From the NCBI GenBank assembly GCA_947499955.1, contig CANMQI010000012.1, positions 142,192-206,191 of the forward strand: a DNA stretch of 64,000 nucleotides. Direction: 5' to 3'. This stretch comes from an uncultured Granulosicoccus sp. GTDB lineage: Bacteria; Pseudomonadota; Gammaproteobacteria; Granulosicoccales; Granulosicoccaceae. Positions within the stretch are counted from its first letter, which is position 1; each line of letters opens with the position of its first letter. A program made the translations under genes and the position numbers. The notes under the pieces were generated by a model. That model was not told where the DNA came from, ran no database searches, and saw only the letters and a program-made list of their open reading frames with translations. Of the stretch, positions 45,295 to 54,364 are shown in pieces.

Positions 45295-47193
45295 ATGTTC
45301 GATTTCTATTATCAGCACGGCAAGAGCCGCCGCAAATTGTTTCAGGCCAAGGGAAGTCACTGCTCCATCGGTAGTGCCAGAAGCAATGATCTGATCATGG
45401 ACACACGGCTTGTCAGCAAGCGACATGCAGAGTTGCGGCTGGAGCAGGATGGGTTGCATCTGCGCGATCTGGGTAGCCTCAGCGGTACCTGGGTCAATCG
45501 CGAGCGTATCGTGGATCAGGGGCCTTTGTCAGAGCTTGATGAAATAGAGATTGGTGACATCAGCGTCTCCATCAGAGCTATACGCGGAGAAGACCGGTTG
45601 GCTGTAGAGTCTGGTACCGGTCGTGAAAGCCCGGTGTGGCAGTCACAAGGTTCTGCCAATGCACAAGCAACGAGAGCAGCCTGCGATACCGTGCAGCACT
45701 CTGCGAGTGGGCAAGGTTCACAGCAGCGCGTTGATGCCGGGTTGAGTACACACACCGCTGTACAGATCGATGGCGTCGCTAACGGGAGTGCAGACACTGC
45801 TGTCGGTGCAAACACATTGCGTGACAGTGCCGCCAGTTCAAATACCCCTTCCAATTCAGAGGTCGCGTCATCGACGGCATTGTTCGATCACTCGGTCGTG
45901 GGCTTCGATCAGGAGCTGGCCTATTGGGGGCGAGTGGTTCACGAGCAACTGTTGTTCCAGATGGATTTGCGGCGCAAGGACGTCAACCGCATGTCCGATG
46001 ATCAGCTGCGAAAGGAGTCGGGCCAGCTGATCAGCGAAATCATTGCCAGTCTGTCCTCGCAGTTGCCAGAGACGCTCGATAGAGAGCGCCTGCAGCGCAA
46101 TGTGCTGGATGAATCCGTTGGCCTGGGGCCGCTGGAGCAGTTCCTGAGCGATGAGTCGATCACCGAGATCATGGTGAACAACTATCAGGAAATCTTTGTC
46201 GAGCGAGCTGGCAAGCTGGAACGCTCTGCTGCACATTTCAGTAGCGATGCCACAGTATCGGCTGTCATTGAACGTATCATCACCCCATTGGGCAGGCGTA
46301 TCGATGAGAGTAGCCCCATCGTCGATGCTCGGCTAAAGGATGGTTCGCGTGTCAATGCCGTGATTCCACCTCTGGCTCTGAAAGGCCCAAGCCTGACGAT
46401 CCGGAAATTTCCGAAGCACCGCATGCAGTTCTCTGACCTGGTTTCCTGCAACTCTGTCAGCGCGGCCATGGTGGAGTTTCTGCGCGTGTGTGTCGAGATG
46501 CGCAAGAACATCATCGTCTCCGGCGGTACCGGTTCGGGTAAAACCACCTTGCTCAATGTACTCTCCAACTTCATACCCGATACGGATCGTATCGTCACTA
46601 TCGAGGATGCGGCCGAGTTGAAACTGGTGCAGCCGAACCTGGTGTCGCTGGAATCCCGACCAGCGAATCTGGAAGGCAAGGGCGAAGTCCCTATCCGGGA
46701 CCTTGTCAGGAATTCGCTACGCATGCGTCCAGACCGTATCGTTGTAGGTGAGTGTCGTGGCGGTGAAGCAATCGACATGCTGCAGGCCATGAATACCGGC
46801 CATGACGGATCGCTGACCACCATTCACGCCAACACCCCGCGCGATGTGTTGTCACGGCTGGAAGTGCTGGTGCTGATGGCTGGCATGGATCTACCGGTGA
46901 CGGCCATTCGAGAACAGGTCGCCTCCGCGGTCGATCTGATTATCCAGCAAAGCCGTTTTCCCTGTGGTTCACGCAAGATTACCCGCATAACCGAAGTGGT
47001 CGGTGTTGAAAGTGGCACGGTGCAGTTGCAGGACATCTTCCGCTTCGAGCAGCAGGGTGTCGATGAGGAGAGACGTGTTCGCGGCTATTTTTCGGCCACG
47101 GGGGCCATTCCCAGCTTCTATGAAGAGCTGCGAGATATCGGCATCGAGGTTGACCTGTCTTTCTTCAGCCCTCGTGGCCAGGGAGGCTTGTAA
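45295..47193 (+). CDS. tadA: TadA/CpaF ATPase with N-terminal FHA domain
   Basis: Cytoplasmic ATPase that powers Flp pilus assembly, 632 residues, well above the usual 420-480. Residues about 20-90 are a forkhead-associated domain with the signature residues SIGSARSNDLIM, SKRHAEL and SLSGTWVN. A low-complexity linker (about 100-200) follows. The secretion ATPase core (about 210-620) has Walker A GGTGSGKTT near residue 410, the Asp box TIEDAAEL, Walker B ILVGECRGGEA-like (IVVGECRGGEA) and the His box TIHANTPRD. FHA domains bind phosphothreonine peptides, so a Ser/Thr kinase may control pilus assembly. The ribosome-binding site GGAGGAA is strong. Confidence 0.93.
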   Translation: MFDFYYQHGKSRRKLFQAKGSHCSIGSARSNDLIMDTRLVSKRHAELRLEQDGLHLRDLGSLSGTWVNRERIVDQGPLSELDEIEIGDISVSIRAIRGEDRLAVESGTGRESPVWQSQGSANAQATRAACDTVQHSASGQGSQQRVDAGLSTHTAVQIDGVANGSADTAVGANTLRDSAASSNTPSNSEVASSTALFDHSVVGFDQELAYWGRVVHEQLLFQMDLRRKDVNRMSDDQLRKESGQLISEIIASLSSQLPETLDRERLQRNVLDESVGLGPLEQFLSDESITEIMVNNYQEIFVERAGKLERSAAHFSSDATVSAVIERIITPLGRRIDESSPIVDARLKDGSRVNAVIPPLALKGPSLTIRKFPKHRMQFSDLVSCNSVSAAMVEFLRVCVEMRKNIIVSGGTGSGKTTLLNVLSNFIPDTDRIVTIEDAAELKLVQPNLVSLESRPANLEGKGEVPIRDLVRNSLRMRPDRIVVGECRGGEAIDMLQAMNTGHDGSLTTIHANTPRDVLSRLEVLVLMAGMDLPVTAIREQVASAVDLIIQQSRFPCGSRKITRITEVVGVESGTVQLQDIFRFEQQGVDEERRVRGYFSATGAIPSFYEELRDIGIEVDLSFFSPRGQGGL

Positions 47194-48038
47194 TGCTGTA
47201 CGGCGTTCTGGGCGTTCTGTTCATCAGTTTCACGCTGGTGTTCTATTATGGGATGAATACCACCACAGAGGCGGTAGATCAGTACTCGCAGAAGTTTTCC
47301 GTTACGGCGGAATCGAACATGCGCAAGCTGTTTCTGTTTGCTGACACGCGCAAGTTGTCGATGTTCTATATCGCGGCATTCGTACTGATACCGCCGCTGT
47401 TGTACTTCGCAGGCTTTGGTCTGGTTCTCGCCTCGGCATCCCTGATCCTGTTGTTCGTGGCACCGCGTTGGCTGTTTGCCCGACTGGCTGCCAGGCGTCG
47501 CGTCAGGATCAACGAGTCGTTGCCTGATGCACTGACACAGATTTCCGGAGCCATGCGAGCCGGCTCCACATTTGCCATGGCAATGCAGTCCTATGTCGAT
47601 GAAGACACCGGGCCATTAGGGCAAGAGTTTTCGCTGTTGTTACGTGAGCAACGGGTAGGGGCGCGGCTGGAGGATGCGCTGGACAGTCTGGCCGAGCGCG
47701 TACAGAGCGAAGAGATGGATCTGGTGGTGTCTGCCGCGCTCATTGCACATGATATTGGCGGCAACTTGGCGGAGATACTGCTGAGCCTGGGGGAAACGAT
47801 TCGTCGCAAACTCGAAATGGAGGGCAAGGTGGCATCGCTGACGGCTCAGGGAAGGTTGCAAGGCTTCGTGGTGTCAGCCTTGCCTTTCGGAATACTGGTG
47901 CCCTTGACCTATTTCGAACCCGAGGCAACCCTGCCCATCTTCAACTCCTTGCTGGGGTGGATGTTTCTGACGGTCATTGTCGTCATGGTGTGCATTGGTG
48001 GCCTGATCATCCGCAAGATCGTGAATGTCGACATATGA
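47193..48038 (+). CDS. tadB: Pilus assembly inner-membrane protein TadB
   Basis: 281 residues. Type II secretion F-domain protein and inner-membrane platform partner of TadA. Membrane segments lie at about residues 5-20, 55-75, 80-95, 232-250 and 258-278. The cytoplasmic F-domain has ALTQISGAMRAGSTFAMAMQSY and SAALIAHDIGGNLAEILLSLGETIRRK. Its ATG shares one base with the TadA stop (TAATG), a coupled start with GGAGG upstream. Confidence 0.92.
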   Translation: MLYGVLGVLFISFTLVFYYGMNTTTEAVDQYSQKFSVTAESNMRKLFLFADTRKLSMFYIAAFVLIPPLLYFAGFGLVLASASLILLFVAPRWLFARLAARRRVRINESLPDALTQISGAMRAGSTFAMAMQSYVDEDTGPLGQEFSLLLREQRVGARLEDALDSLAERVQSEEMDLVVSAALIAHDIGGNLAEILLSLGETIRRKLEMEGKVASLTAQGRLQGFVVSALPFGILVPLTYFEPEATLPIFNSLLGWMFLTVIVVMVCIGGLIIRKIVNVDI

Positions 48039-48952
48039 GCGTACTCACCATCAGCCTGCTGTTTGGCGGTTTCGTGGCGATCATCGTCTGGCAGGCCTAT
48101 TCCATCTTTCGGCACGTACCGGACGAAGATCGGCATTTCATGGACCGCCCGGCACTGGGGTTCCGTCTGGTATGGCCATTGATCATGGCACTGGTGTTCT
48201 ACGCCGGGCAGCTCATGTCAGAGACACAAGTACAACTGACGCTGGCGCGACTGAAACGCGGTGGTGTCGAGTACAGCCTTTCGCCACAGCAGTTCCTGGC
48301 CTCCAAGGTCGTATCCGCGGTATTTTCCGGCTTGTTGGTGGCGCTGGCTGGTATGCATATTGGCGGTGCTACCTACATCATGGGTTTTCTGGCAGCCATC
48401 GGAGGCTTCTTCTACCCGGAACTCTGGCTGCGGGAATTGACGCACACCCGGTCCACAGCCATTCTGCGCACGCTTCCTTTTTACCTGGACGTGATCACAC
48501 TGTCAGTCGAGGCGGGTACCAATCTTACCGGTGGGTTGACTCAGGCGGTACAGAAAACCGGGGACTCTCCGCTGCGACGTGAATTCAGCCGCGTACTGCG
48601 TGATATCCGTTCAGGCAAGACGCGAGCGGATGCCTTGCGTGATCTGTCCGATCGCACCGGTAGTCCGGCAGTCAATAATGTGGTGACAGGCCTGATTCAG
48701 GCAGAGAGGACCGGCTCGAGTCTGGGGCCGATCTTACGCGCGCAGGCCAATCAGCTGCGCAGTCAGCGGTTTCAGCTGGCAGAGAAAAAGGCCATGGAAG
48801 CACCGGTCAAGCTACTGGCCCCGTTGGTCATGTTCATTTTCCCAACCACCGCACTGGTTATCGGATTCATCTTGCTGAGCAAGGCCATTCAGGAAGGATT
48901 GTTGACCTGGGGGCCACTGGTATGGGCCTACACATGGCCAGGTCAGGGATAA
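48035..48952 (+). CDS. tadC: Pilus assembly inner-membrane protein TadC
   Basis: 305 residues from the ATG at 48035, which overlaps the TadB stop by 4 bp. Second platform protein: helices near residues 4-22, 45-62, 96-125 and 268-290, and an F-domain with DVITLSVEAGTNLTGGLTQAV and NNVVTGLIQAERTGSSLGPIL. TadB and TadC probably form the heteromeric inner-membrane base. Confidence 0.92.
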   Translation: MSVLTISLLFGGFVAIIVWQAYSIFRHVPDEDRHFMDRPALGFRLVWPLIMALVFYAGQLMSETQVQLTLARLKRGGVEYSLSPQQFLASKVVSAVFSGLLVALAGMHIGGATYIMGFLAAIGGFFYPELWLRELTHTRSTAILRTLPFYLDVITLSVEAGTNLTGGLTQAVQKTGDSPLRREFSRVLRDIRSGKTRADALRDLSDRTGSPAVNNVVTGLIQAERTGSSLGPILRAQANQLRSQRFQLAEKKAMEAPVKLLAPLVMFIFPTTALVIGFILLSKAIQEGLLTWGPLVWAYTWPGQG

Positions 48953-48973
48953 GGAAATAATAGAGAGAGACCC

Positions 48974-49585
48974 ATGAAAATACATTATCGCGGTAAACCC
49001 CTTGAACCTGACACTGGTGTATTGCGTCGCCTGTCTGAACGCCCCGCGAGTCTTGCGTCGAGTCTGATTACTCTGTTGGTGTTGACGGGGTGCAACAACG
49101 ATCTCGTACCGATAGGGGCTTCTCTGACAATGACGCCGGAGACTCACAGCACGGTTATCAGCGAATGGCAGGACGAAGAGGGACATTGCCTGTTCAACCC
49201 GGATAATCATGTGGATATACCGCTCATCATGCAGCTCGCAACAGCTGATGGTTCGCCAATTGGCAAGGCTGAATTGAATATCTACGCAGATTTTGCAGCC
49301 AATACCTTTACGGGTCTGCCAGTACTGGCCTTGTACGATGACTTGAATGGCAATGGTGTGGTGGACGCGGAATCAGAGCTGATCAGTGGGCCGGATGACG
49401 ATATTGCACGAGTAAAGACAGATCAGTGGACGGGGTCTCGCATGCTGCTCTTGCGCATCAATCTGTCTTGCGCCTTCAAGGGCGAGATAGTGGCATTCAC
49501 CAGTGGTAGCAGTACCAGGTCCGGTATAGAAGTGGTGGCCGGTGACATCAACCGATTGGATAAACAAGACAGGGAGAAGCATTGA
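48974..49585 (+). CDS. Putative lipoprotein of the tad locus
   Basis: 203 residues. The N-terminal 25 residues are polar; then the hydrophobic stretch SLITLLVLTGC ends in a lipobox, which would predict a lipoprotein if the long n-region is processed. The mature part has an EF-hand-like acidic loop (DDLNGNGVVDAESEL), which may bind calcium, and a pair of cysteines. No family was recognised. It overlaps the DUF192 gene by one base and so is in the same unit. Confidence 0.6.
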   Translation: MKIHYRGKPLEPDTGVLRRLSERPASLASSLITLLVLTGCNNDLVPIGASLTMTPETHSTVISEWQDEEGHCLFNPDNHVDIPLIMQLATADGSPIGKAELNIYADFAANTFTGLPVLALYDDLNGNGVVDAESELISGPDDDIARVKTDQWTGSRMLLLRINLSCAFKGEIVAFTSGSSTRSGIEVVAGDINRLDKQDREKH

Positions 49586-49980
49586 TGATTTACCAGAGAG
49601 CCTCTGAGACTCGTGTCAGCAATTATCTGCAGGACAAGGTGACCTTGCGACGATTGAGCGCACCACTGCTGTATGCCTACGATGCCTGTACCTTCTTCAG
49701 GCGATTGCGCGGCTTGCACGGAGTGCCGCCTCTGGGGCCCACGGACGCACTGATCATCCGGCCTTGTATGGCGATTCATACCGTCGGCTTGAAGCAACCT
49801 ATCGACGTTATTTTCATGAATCGATATGGCGTCATTCTCAAAATGGCCACCGTTGCACCTCGACGAGCCGCATTGTGTTGGAAAGCATCGGTAGTGGTCG
49901 AAATGGCTTCCGGGACGGCCAGTCGAATCGGGCTCGGTGTCGGCCAGAAATTCGTACCCAGTCAGGGCCGTTGGCAATGA
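49585..49980 (+). CDS. DUF192 family protein
   Basis: 131 residues. The DUF192 core is visible: FRRLRGLHGVPPLGPTDALIIRPCMAIHTVGLKQPIDVIFMNRYG, then VVEMASGTASRIGLGVGQK. No signal peptide is evident, unlike many DUF192 proteins that are exported. The function of the family is not established. The ATG at 49585 overlaps the lipoprotein stop by one base and its own stop overlaps the next start, so it is embedded in the pilus operon. Confidence 0.85.
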   Translation: MIYQRASETRVSNYLQDKVTLRRLSAPLLYAYDACTFFRRLRGLHGVPPLGPTDALIIRPCMAIHTVGLKQPIDVIFMNRYGVILKMATVAPRRAALCWKASVVVEMASGTASRIGLGVGQKFVPSQGRWQ

Positions 49981-50486
49981 ACAGGCTGGGTCCACCGGGG
50001 GCGGCAATCGTGTGTCTGGCCATCACGTTATCCTCATTCAGTCTTCAGTCCTGCACGTCATCAGGAGCCATGCGATCAGACACGGCCATGGCCGCCGATG
50101 ACAAGACGACTGAAAAATATGAAACCGCCCAAAAACTGTTTGCCAAAATCGATCTGGCTGAAGCAGCCTATCAACAGGCGAGATGGCAGGAAGCAACGCA
50201 GTTGTATCAGGTGGTGTTGCTACAGATACCCGACGACCCCTATCTGTGGTTTCGTCTCGGCAATTCGCTGACGCAGCAGGGCGATTACGACAATGCCATT
50301 CGCGCCTTTGAGACATCGATTCAACAGGATGCACGGCAGGCGAAGCCCTGGTTCAATTTGTCCACGGCCCATCTGCTCAGCGCACAGTTGGCCAGCTTGA
50401 AGGCCTGGCAAGCCATGGACCCTGAAGACCCCAGTCGGCATGCGGCGCAAGAACGCCTCGATGGAGTAACGCAATTATTGCGTTGA
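49977..50486 (+). CDS. TPR lipoprotein, TadD-like
   Basis: 169 residues from the ATG at 49977 (4-bp overlap with DUF192). A lipoprotein signal peptide ends at LQSC (about residue 26). Two or three tetratricopeptide repeats follow (AAYQQARWQEATQLYQVVLLQIPDDPYLWFRLGNSL and TQQGDYDNAIRAFETSIQQDARQAKPWFNLS). TadD in other systems is a TPR lipoprotein needed for pilus assembly; size and place support this role. Confidence 0.8.
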   Translation: MNRLGPPGAAIVCLAITLSSFSLQSCTSSGAMRSDTAMAADDKTTEKYETAQKLFAKIDLAEAAYQQARWQEATQLYQVVLLQIPDDPYLWFRLGNSLTQQGDYDNAIRAFETSIQQDARQAKPWFNLSTAHLLSAQLASLKAWQAMDPEDPSRHAAQERLDGVTQLLR

Positions 50487-50568
50487 TTCGTGCCGGCGGG
50501 AATTACCCGTTACATCGATTGCAGTACGTTGCGTCATGAACATTTTATTACCAATGGAGAATCAGGCA

Positions 50569-51507
50569 ATGGAAAGGAAACCCGCTGCAGGCAATCCGTC
50601 GCACAGGCAACGAGGCGCCACACTCGCAGAGTTCGTGATTATCGCGCCACTGGTTCTGATTGTCGGGATGACCTCGGTTCAGGCCGGTTTGATCTATCAC
50701 GGCAAGACAACGCTGAACTATGCAACCTTCGAAGCAGCTCGTACCGGTGCCACCAACAATGCCCAGCTCGACCTCATGCGACAGGAGCTGGGGTTAAGGC
50801 TGGCGCCTCTGGAAGGAGGGGATGGCAGTGCGCAAAGTGCGGCGGCTGCCATGGCGAAATCATCCGCGGCCGTCATGAATGCCTCGAGTACCCGCGTAAA
50901 GGTATTGAATCCGACCACCGCAGCGTTCGATGACTGGGGTATCAACAGCCGTGAATTCGATCGTCGTGTACTGCCCAACAGCCATCTACGGCATCGTGAA
51001 CACGATATTGGAAGTACGTCCGGACTCAGTCTGCGTGATGCCAACTTGCTGAAGATCGAAGTGACACACGGTGTGGATCTGAAAGTACCGTTCGTCAACA
51101 CGCTGATCAGCCGCGCCATGACGGTAGTTGACCCGGAAAATGCTTTCTACTACCGGCGCAACAAGTTTCCGATCAAATCGGTAGCTACCGTCAGGATGCA
51201 GTCGGAAGCCTGGGAAGACGAGATCGTTCTGGCCAGTCTGCCGCCGCAGATTGAGGAAGAGTCGTCTGACGGATCGATTCAGCCAGACGAAGGCAGTACA
51301 TTCGAGGGGGAAGGTAATGACACGAATACGGATGACGATGCCGACAACGGCCCCGAGACTGATACCGCTCACTGCGACGGTGGCGAATTCGGGTTGGGGG
51401 AGAGTCCGGTGTTGATGGAGACCTCAGACTATGCCGCAGAGGGGCAATGTCCTGCTGATAACCCGGTTTACGGGCAGTCGGGTAGTGATTCGAGTCACTG
51501 TGGGTGA
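50569..51507 (+). CDS. TadE-like pseudopilin, C-terminal acidic
   Basis: About 312 residues from the ATG at 50569, which has GGAG 9 nt upstream; ATGs at 50536 and 50554 are alternatives. The pseudopilin site is QRGATLAEFVIIAPLVL with Glu at +5, as in TadE. The mature protein is Ala/Arg-rich at first, then ends in an acidic, Ser/Asp/Gly/Glu-rich tail with three cysteines, ending SSHCG. It closes the tad locus; a terminator overlaps its stop codon. Confidence 0.8.
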   Translation: MERKPAAGNPSHRQRGATLAEFVIIAPLVLIVGMTSVQAGLIYHGKTTLNYATFEAARTGATNNAQLDLMRQELGLRLAPLEGGDGSAQSAAAAMAKSSAAVMNASSTRVKVLNPTTAAFDDWGINSREFDRRVLPNSHLRHREHDIGSTSGLSLRDANLLKIEVTHGVDLKVPFVNTLISRAMTVVDPENAFYYRRNKFPIKSVATVRMQSEAWEDEIVLASLPPQIEEESSDGSIQPDEGSTFEGEGNDTNTDDDADNGPETDTAHCDGGEFGLGESPVLMETSDYAAEGQCPADNPVYGQSGSDSSHCG

Positions 51508-51515
51508 CTTTTTTT
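51493..51515 (+). terminator. Rho-independent terminator at the end of the tad locus
   Basis: AGTCAC (51493-51498) and GTGACT (51504-51509) form a 6-bp stem with a 5-nt loop followed by seven consecutive T. It overlaps the TGA stop of the last TadE-like gene (51505-51507). Confidence 0.85.
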
Positions 51516-51558
51516 GATGACACCCTTGTGCTGCTAAGGTTTTTATAGCAAGATGACG

Positions 51559-51582
51559 ACATATAAACATATGCTTATATGT
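51559..51582. promoter_or_regulatory. 24-bp near-perfect palindrome at the metF start
   Basis: The half-sites ACATATAAACAT (51559-51570) and ATGCTTATATGT (51571-51582) are complementary with one mismatch pair. The palindrome lies 8 bp before the likely metF ATG (51591) and overlaps the alternative ATG at 51579. It is probably an operator for a dimeric helix-turn-helix regulator. ArsR-family SAH sensors control metF/ahcY in some proteobacteria with AT-rich palindromes, but the regulator gene is not in this window. Confidence 0.65.
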
Positions 51583-51590
51583 GCAAACCT

Positions 51591-52466
51591 ATGTCTCAGC
51601 CATCATTGTCGTTTGAATTCTTCCCGCCTCGCAGTGAGGCCCAGCAACGCCGTTTCTGGCAGACGCTCGGCTGCCTGCAGACGCTGAATCCTGCCTATAT
51701 ATCAATGACATGGGGTGCCTTGGGCTCCACGTCCAAGGCGAGTCTTGATGTGCTGGAAAACCTGGTGAAGGATGCCACGGTGCCGGTAACTGCTCACCTG
51801 AGCTGTTCCGGGCAGACTGAAGCGCAAATGTCGATCATGATCGAGAAATTACATGCGCTGGGTATTACCCGTTTCCTCGCTCTACGCGGCGATAACAGTG
51901 CAACGGAATCGATGGATGCCGTTGACAGGGCCTCCGGCGAGCAAACGCTTGCACACGCTTCTGACCTGGTCAGCTTGTTGGCCAGAGACCCGTCACGTGA
52001 TATTACCGTTGCGGCCTACCCGGAGGTTCATCCCGAATCTCCCTCCGCTGAGGCCGATATGTTTCGGTTGAAGGAAAAGCTGGATGCCGGTGCGACACGC
52101 GCCATCACACAGTTTTTCTTCGAAGCTGATACCTTTCTGCGATTTCGTGACCGCGCGGTTTCTGCCGGTATCCACCAGACGCTGGTGCCAGGGGTTCTGC
52201 CGATTCACGATATCCAGAAAGTGGCCGATTTCAGCAGCCGTTGTGGGGCAACCGTTCCAGAGCATCTGTTTACACGTTTTGCCAAGGCAGATACCGAAGA
52301 ATCACGTCGTAGTGAGGCGGTGGAGCAGTGTGTGGAGCTGTGCCAGCGATTGCGCCGGGAAGGCATCAACGAATTCCATATCTATACCCTGAATCAGGCA
52401 CCATTGGCTTATGACGTCAGTCGAGAGCTGATGGGGCGGTCGGTCAAGGAGACTGCCGCGGCTTGA
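51591..52466 (+). CDS. metF: 5,10-methylenetetrahydrofolate reductase
   Basis: Reduces methylene-THF to methyl-THF, the methyl donor for methionine synthesis; FAD-containing TIM barrel. From the ATG at 51591 the product has 291 residues and starts MSQPSLSFEFFPPRS, the typical MetF beginning; an ATG 4 codons upstream lies inside the palindrome. Further family segments: LSCSGQTEAQMSIMIEKLHALGITRFLALRGD, AAYPEVHPE, and KLDAGATRAITQFFFEADTFLRF, with VPGVLPIHD. The gene stands alone, between the tad terminator and rimO. Confidence 0.95.
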   Translation: MSQPSLSFEFFPPRSEAQQRRFWQTLGCLQTLNPAYISMTWGALGSTSKASLDVLENLVKDATVPVTAHLSCSGQTEAQMSIMIEKLHALGITRFLALRGDNSATESMDAVDRASGEQTLAHASDLVSLLARDPSRDITVAAYPEVHPESPSAEADMFRLKEKLDAGATRAITQFFFEADTFLRFRDRAVSAGIHQTLVPGVLPIHDIQKVADFSSRCGATVPEHLFTRFAKADTEESRRSEAVEQCVELCQRLRREGINEFHIYTLNQAPLAYDVSRELMGRSVKETAAA

Positions 52467-52617
52467 ACCTCCCATGGAGTGACTGTGGGGGAGTCACGTA
52501 CGCTATTCGACCTTGCTTGAAGCATCACAGGCGCCTGGAAGCAGCAGGATGACGCAAGTTGAAAGCTCTGAAACGATATAGTTGACAAGATCTGCCTATT
52601 GCGGAAGGAAACAACCG

Positions 52618-52623
52618 TATAAT
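52618..52623 (+). promoter_or_regulatory. -10 element upstream of rimO
   Basis: A perfect TATAAT lies 29 bp before the rimO ATG. A consensus TTGACA occurs at 52582-52587, but the spacing of 30 is too long for it to pair with this hexamer. The functional -35 would be a weak CCTATT-like sequence 17 bp upstream. Confidence 0.35.
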
Positions 52624-52652
52624 GCGCGGCTTCCCCATGTTGTACGGTTGTC

Positions 52653-53984
52653 ATGTCTTCAAACCCCAAAGTCGGCTTTGTCAGCCTTGGTTGTCCCAAG
52701 GCCCTGGTTGATTCAGAACGTATCCTTACCCAGCTTCGTACCGACGGCTATGACGTCGTGCCTGATTACGAGACAGCTGACCTGGTCGTGGTCAATACAT
52801 GTGGTTTTATCGATAGCGCGGTGGCAGAGTCCATGGACGCCATCGGAGAGGCGCTGGATGAAAATGGCAAGGTTATCGTCACCGGCTGTCTGGGCGTCAA
52901 GGCAGAGGATATTCAGGCAAAGTACCCCAAAGTACTGGCGGTAACCGGTCCACAGGCCTACGAAGAAGTGGTAGGGGCAGTGCACCGGCATTTGCCCTAT
53001 ACCGCCAAACACGATCCATTTCTGGACCTGGTGCCACCACAGGGCATCAAATTGACCCCGCGACATTATGCCTATCTGAAAATATCGGAAGGCTGTAACC
53101 ATCGCTGCAGTTTCTGCATCATTCCGTCCATGCGGGGCGACCTGGTCAGTCGTGATATTGGTGATGTCATGGCCGAGGCAGAACGCCTCAAGAACGCCGG
53201 TGTGCGTGAGCTACTTATCATTTCCCAGGACACCAGCGCCTACGGCGTCGATATTCGATACCGTACGGCTTTCTGGAACGGGCGGCCGATAAAGACACGT
53301 ATGAAGGAGCTGTGCGAGGCTTTGGGTGAATTGGGGATCTGGGTAAGACTTCATTATGTATATCCGTACCCACACGTGGATAATATTATTCCGTTGATGG
53401 CCGAAGGCAAGATTCTGCCTTATCTGGATATTCCCTTTCAGCATGCCAGTCCGACCATTCTGAAAAGCATGAAACGTCCGGCAGCATCCGAAAATAACCT
53501 GAATCGAATCAAGGCATGGCGGGAAATCTGCCCGGAGCTGACCATTCGCAGTACGTTTATCGCCGGGTTCCCAGGGGAGACCGAAGATGATTTCGAGCAA
53601 TTGCTGGATTTTCTGGATGAAGCGCAATTGGACCGAGTCGGCTGTTTTGCCTATTCACCGGTAGAGGGTGCCAAGGCTAATGAATTGGCAAACCCTGTGC
53701 CTGAAGAACTGAAGCAGGAACGCCTGCAACGCTTCATGGAGAAACAGGCGGCAATCAGTGCTCAGCGCTTGCAGAACAAGGTTGGGACGCGCCAGGTAGT
53801 GCTGCTGGATGAAGTGAACGAAGAGCGGGCCATCGCGCGAAGCTACAGCGATGCACCGGAAATCGACGGTGTGGTACATGTCGATGTGGATGATTATGAA
53901 ATCGAAGCGGGTGATTTTATCGAGGTTGATATCACTGGCGCCGACGAGCACGATCTGTTTGGCAAGATTGTGGGCGAAGAGTAA
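52653..53984 (+). CDS. rimO: Ribosomal protein S12 methylthiotransferase
   Basis: Radical-SAM enzyme that adds a beta-methylthio group to Asp89 of ribosomal protein S12. 443 residues. The N-terminal UPF0004 domain has the first cluster cysteines in GCPKA, NTCGF and TGCLG. The radical-SAM CxxxCxxC motif is CNHRCSFC. The TRAM domain is at the C-terminus ([31 protein letters not shown]). Length and order match the family. Confidence 0.96.
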   Translation: MSSNPKVGFVSLGCPKALVDSERILTQLRTDGYDVVPDYETADLVVVNTCGFIDSAVAESMDAIGEALDENGKVIVTGCLGVKAEDIQAKYPKVLAVTGPQAYEEVVGAVHRHLPYTAKHDPFLDLVPPQGIKLTPRHYAYLKISEGCNHRCSFCIIPSMRGDLVSRDIGDVMAEAERLKNAGVRELLIISQDTSAYGVDIRYRTAFWNGRPIKTRMKELCEALGELGIWVRLHYVYPYPHVDNIIPLMAEGKILPYLDIPFQHASPTILKSMKRPAASENNLNRIKAWREICPELTIRSTFIAGFPGETEDDFEQLLDFLDEAQLDRVGCFAYSPVEGAKANELANPVPEELKQERLQRFMEKQAAISAQRLQNKVGTRQVVLLDEVNEERAIARSYSDAPEIDGVVHVDVDDYEIEAGDFIEVDITGADEHDLFGKIVGEE

Positions 53985-54364
53985 TTCGCACCAAGGTGGG
54001 GCGTTGAAGCTTGCTTTAACGCTCCACTATGCAAATGGCTGAAAATCGCTATCAGTTGTCGTCTTATCAAGCGCTTGAATAAAGATTGGTTCTGTGTCGA
54101 GTAGATCCAGTCAAACGACAAACTGTTTCCGGTGTGTCAGGCATTGAGTGTAATCGGGAGCCAGTTGCTTCAAAGATTACCGTCTGCGAATACCCGGCTC
54201 GAAAAACCTTTATGAGTGTCGTACTTGAAGCAGGCCGGTGATGTAGTAAGGATCAAGTAAGCACTGTTGATCGTACCCGATCCTGACTTCAGCGCAGTTA
54301 CACGTAGCTATCGAACCGGTCAGATTCAAAGCCGCTTCGAGCAAACCTCGAACAGTCATGATTG
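53985..54364. other. Intergenic stretch after rimO
   Basis: 380 bases between convergent rimO and the membrane protein gene. It starts with the hairpin described separately; beyond it no gene, repeat or RNA structure was recognised. Confidence 0.6.
53996..54027 (+). terminator. Hairpin after rimO
   Basis: GTGGGGCGTT (53996-54005) and AACGCTCCAC (54018-54027) pair over 10 bp with one G-T wobble and a 12-nt loop, starting 12 bp after the rimO stop. There is no T-run. Confidence 0.6.

Noticed and set aside
52582..52623. TTGACA and TATAAT as a promoter pair before rimO
   Set aside because: The spacing is 30 bp, too long for a sigma-70 promoter. Only the -10 hexamer was kept, as a low-confidence element.
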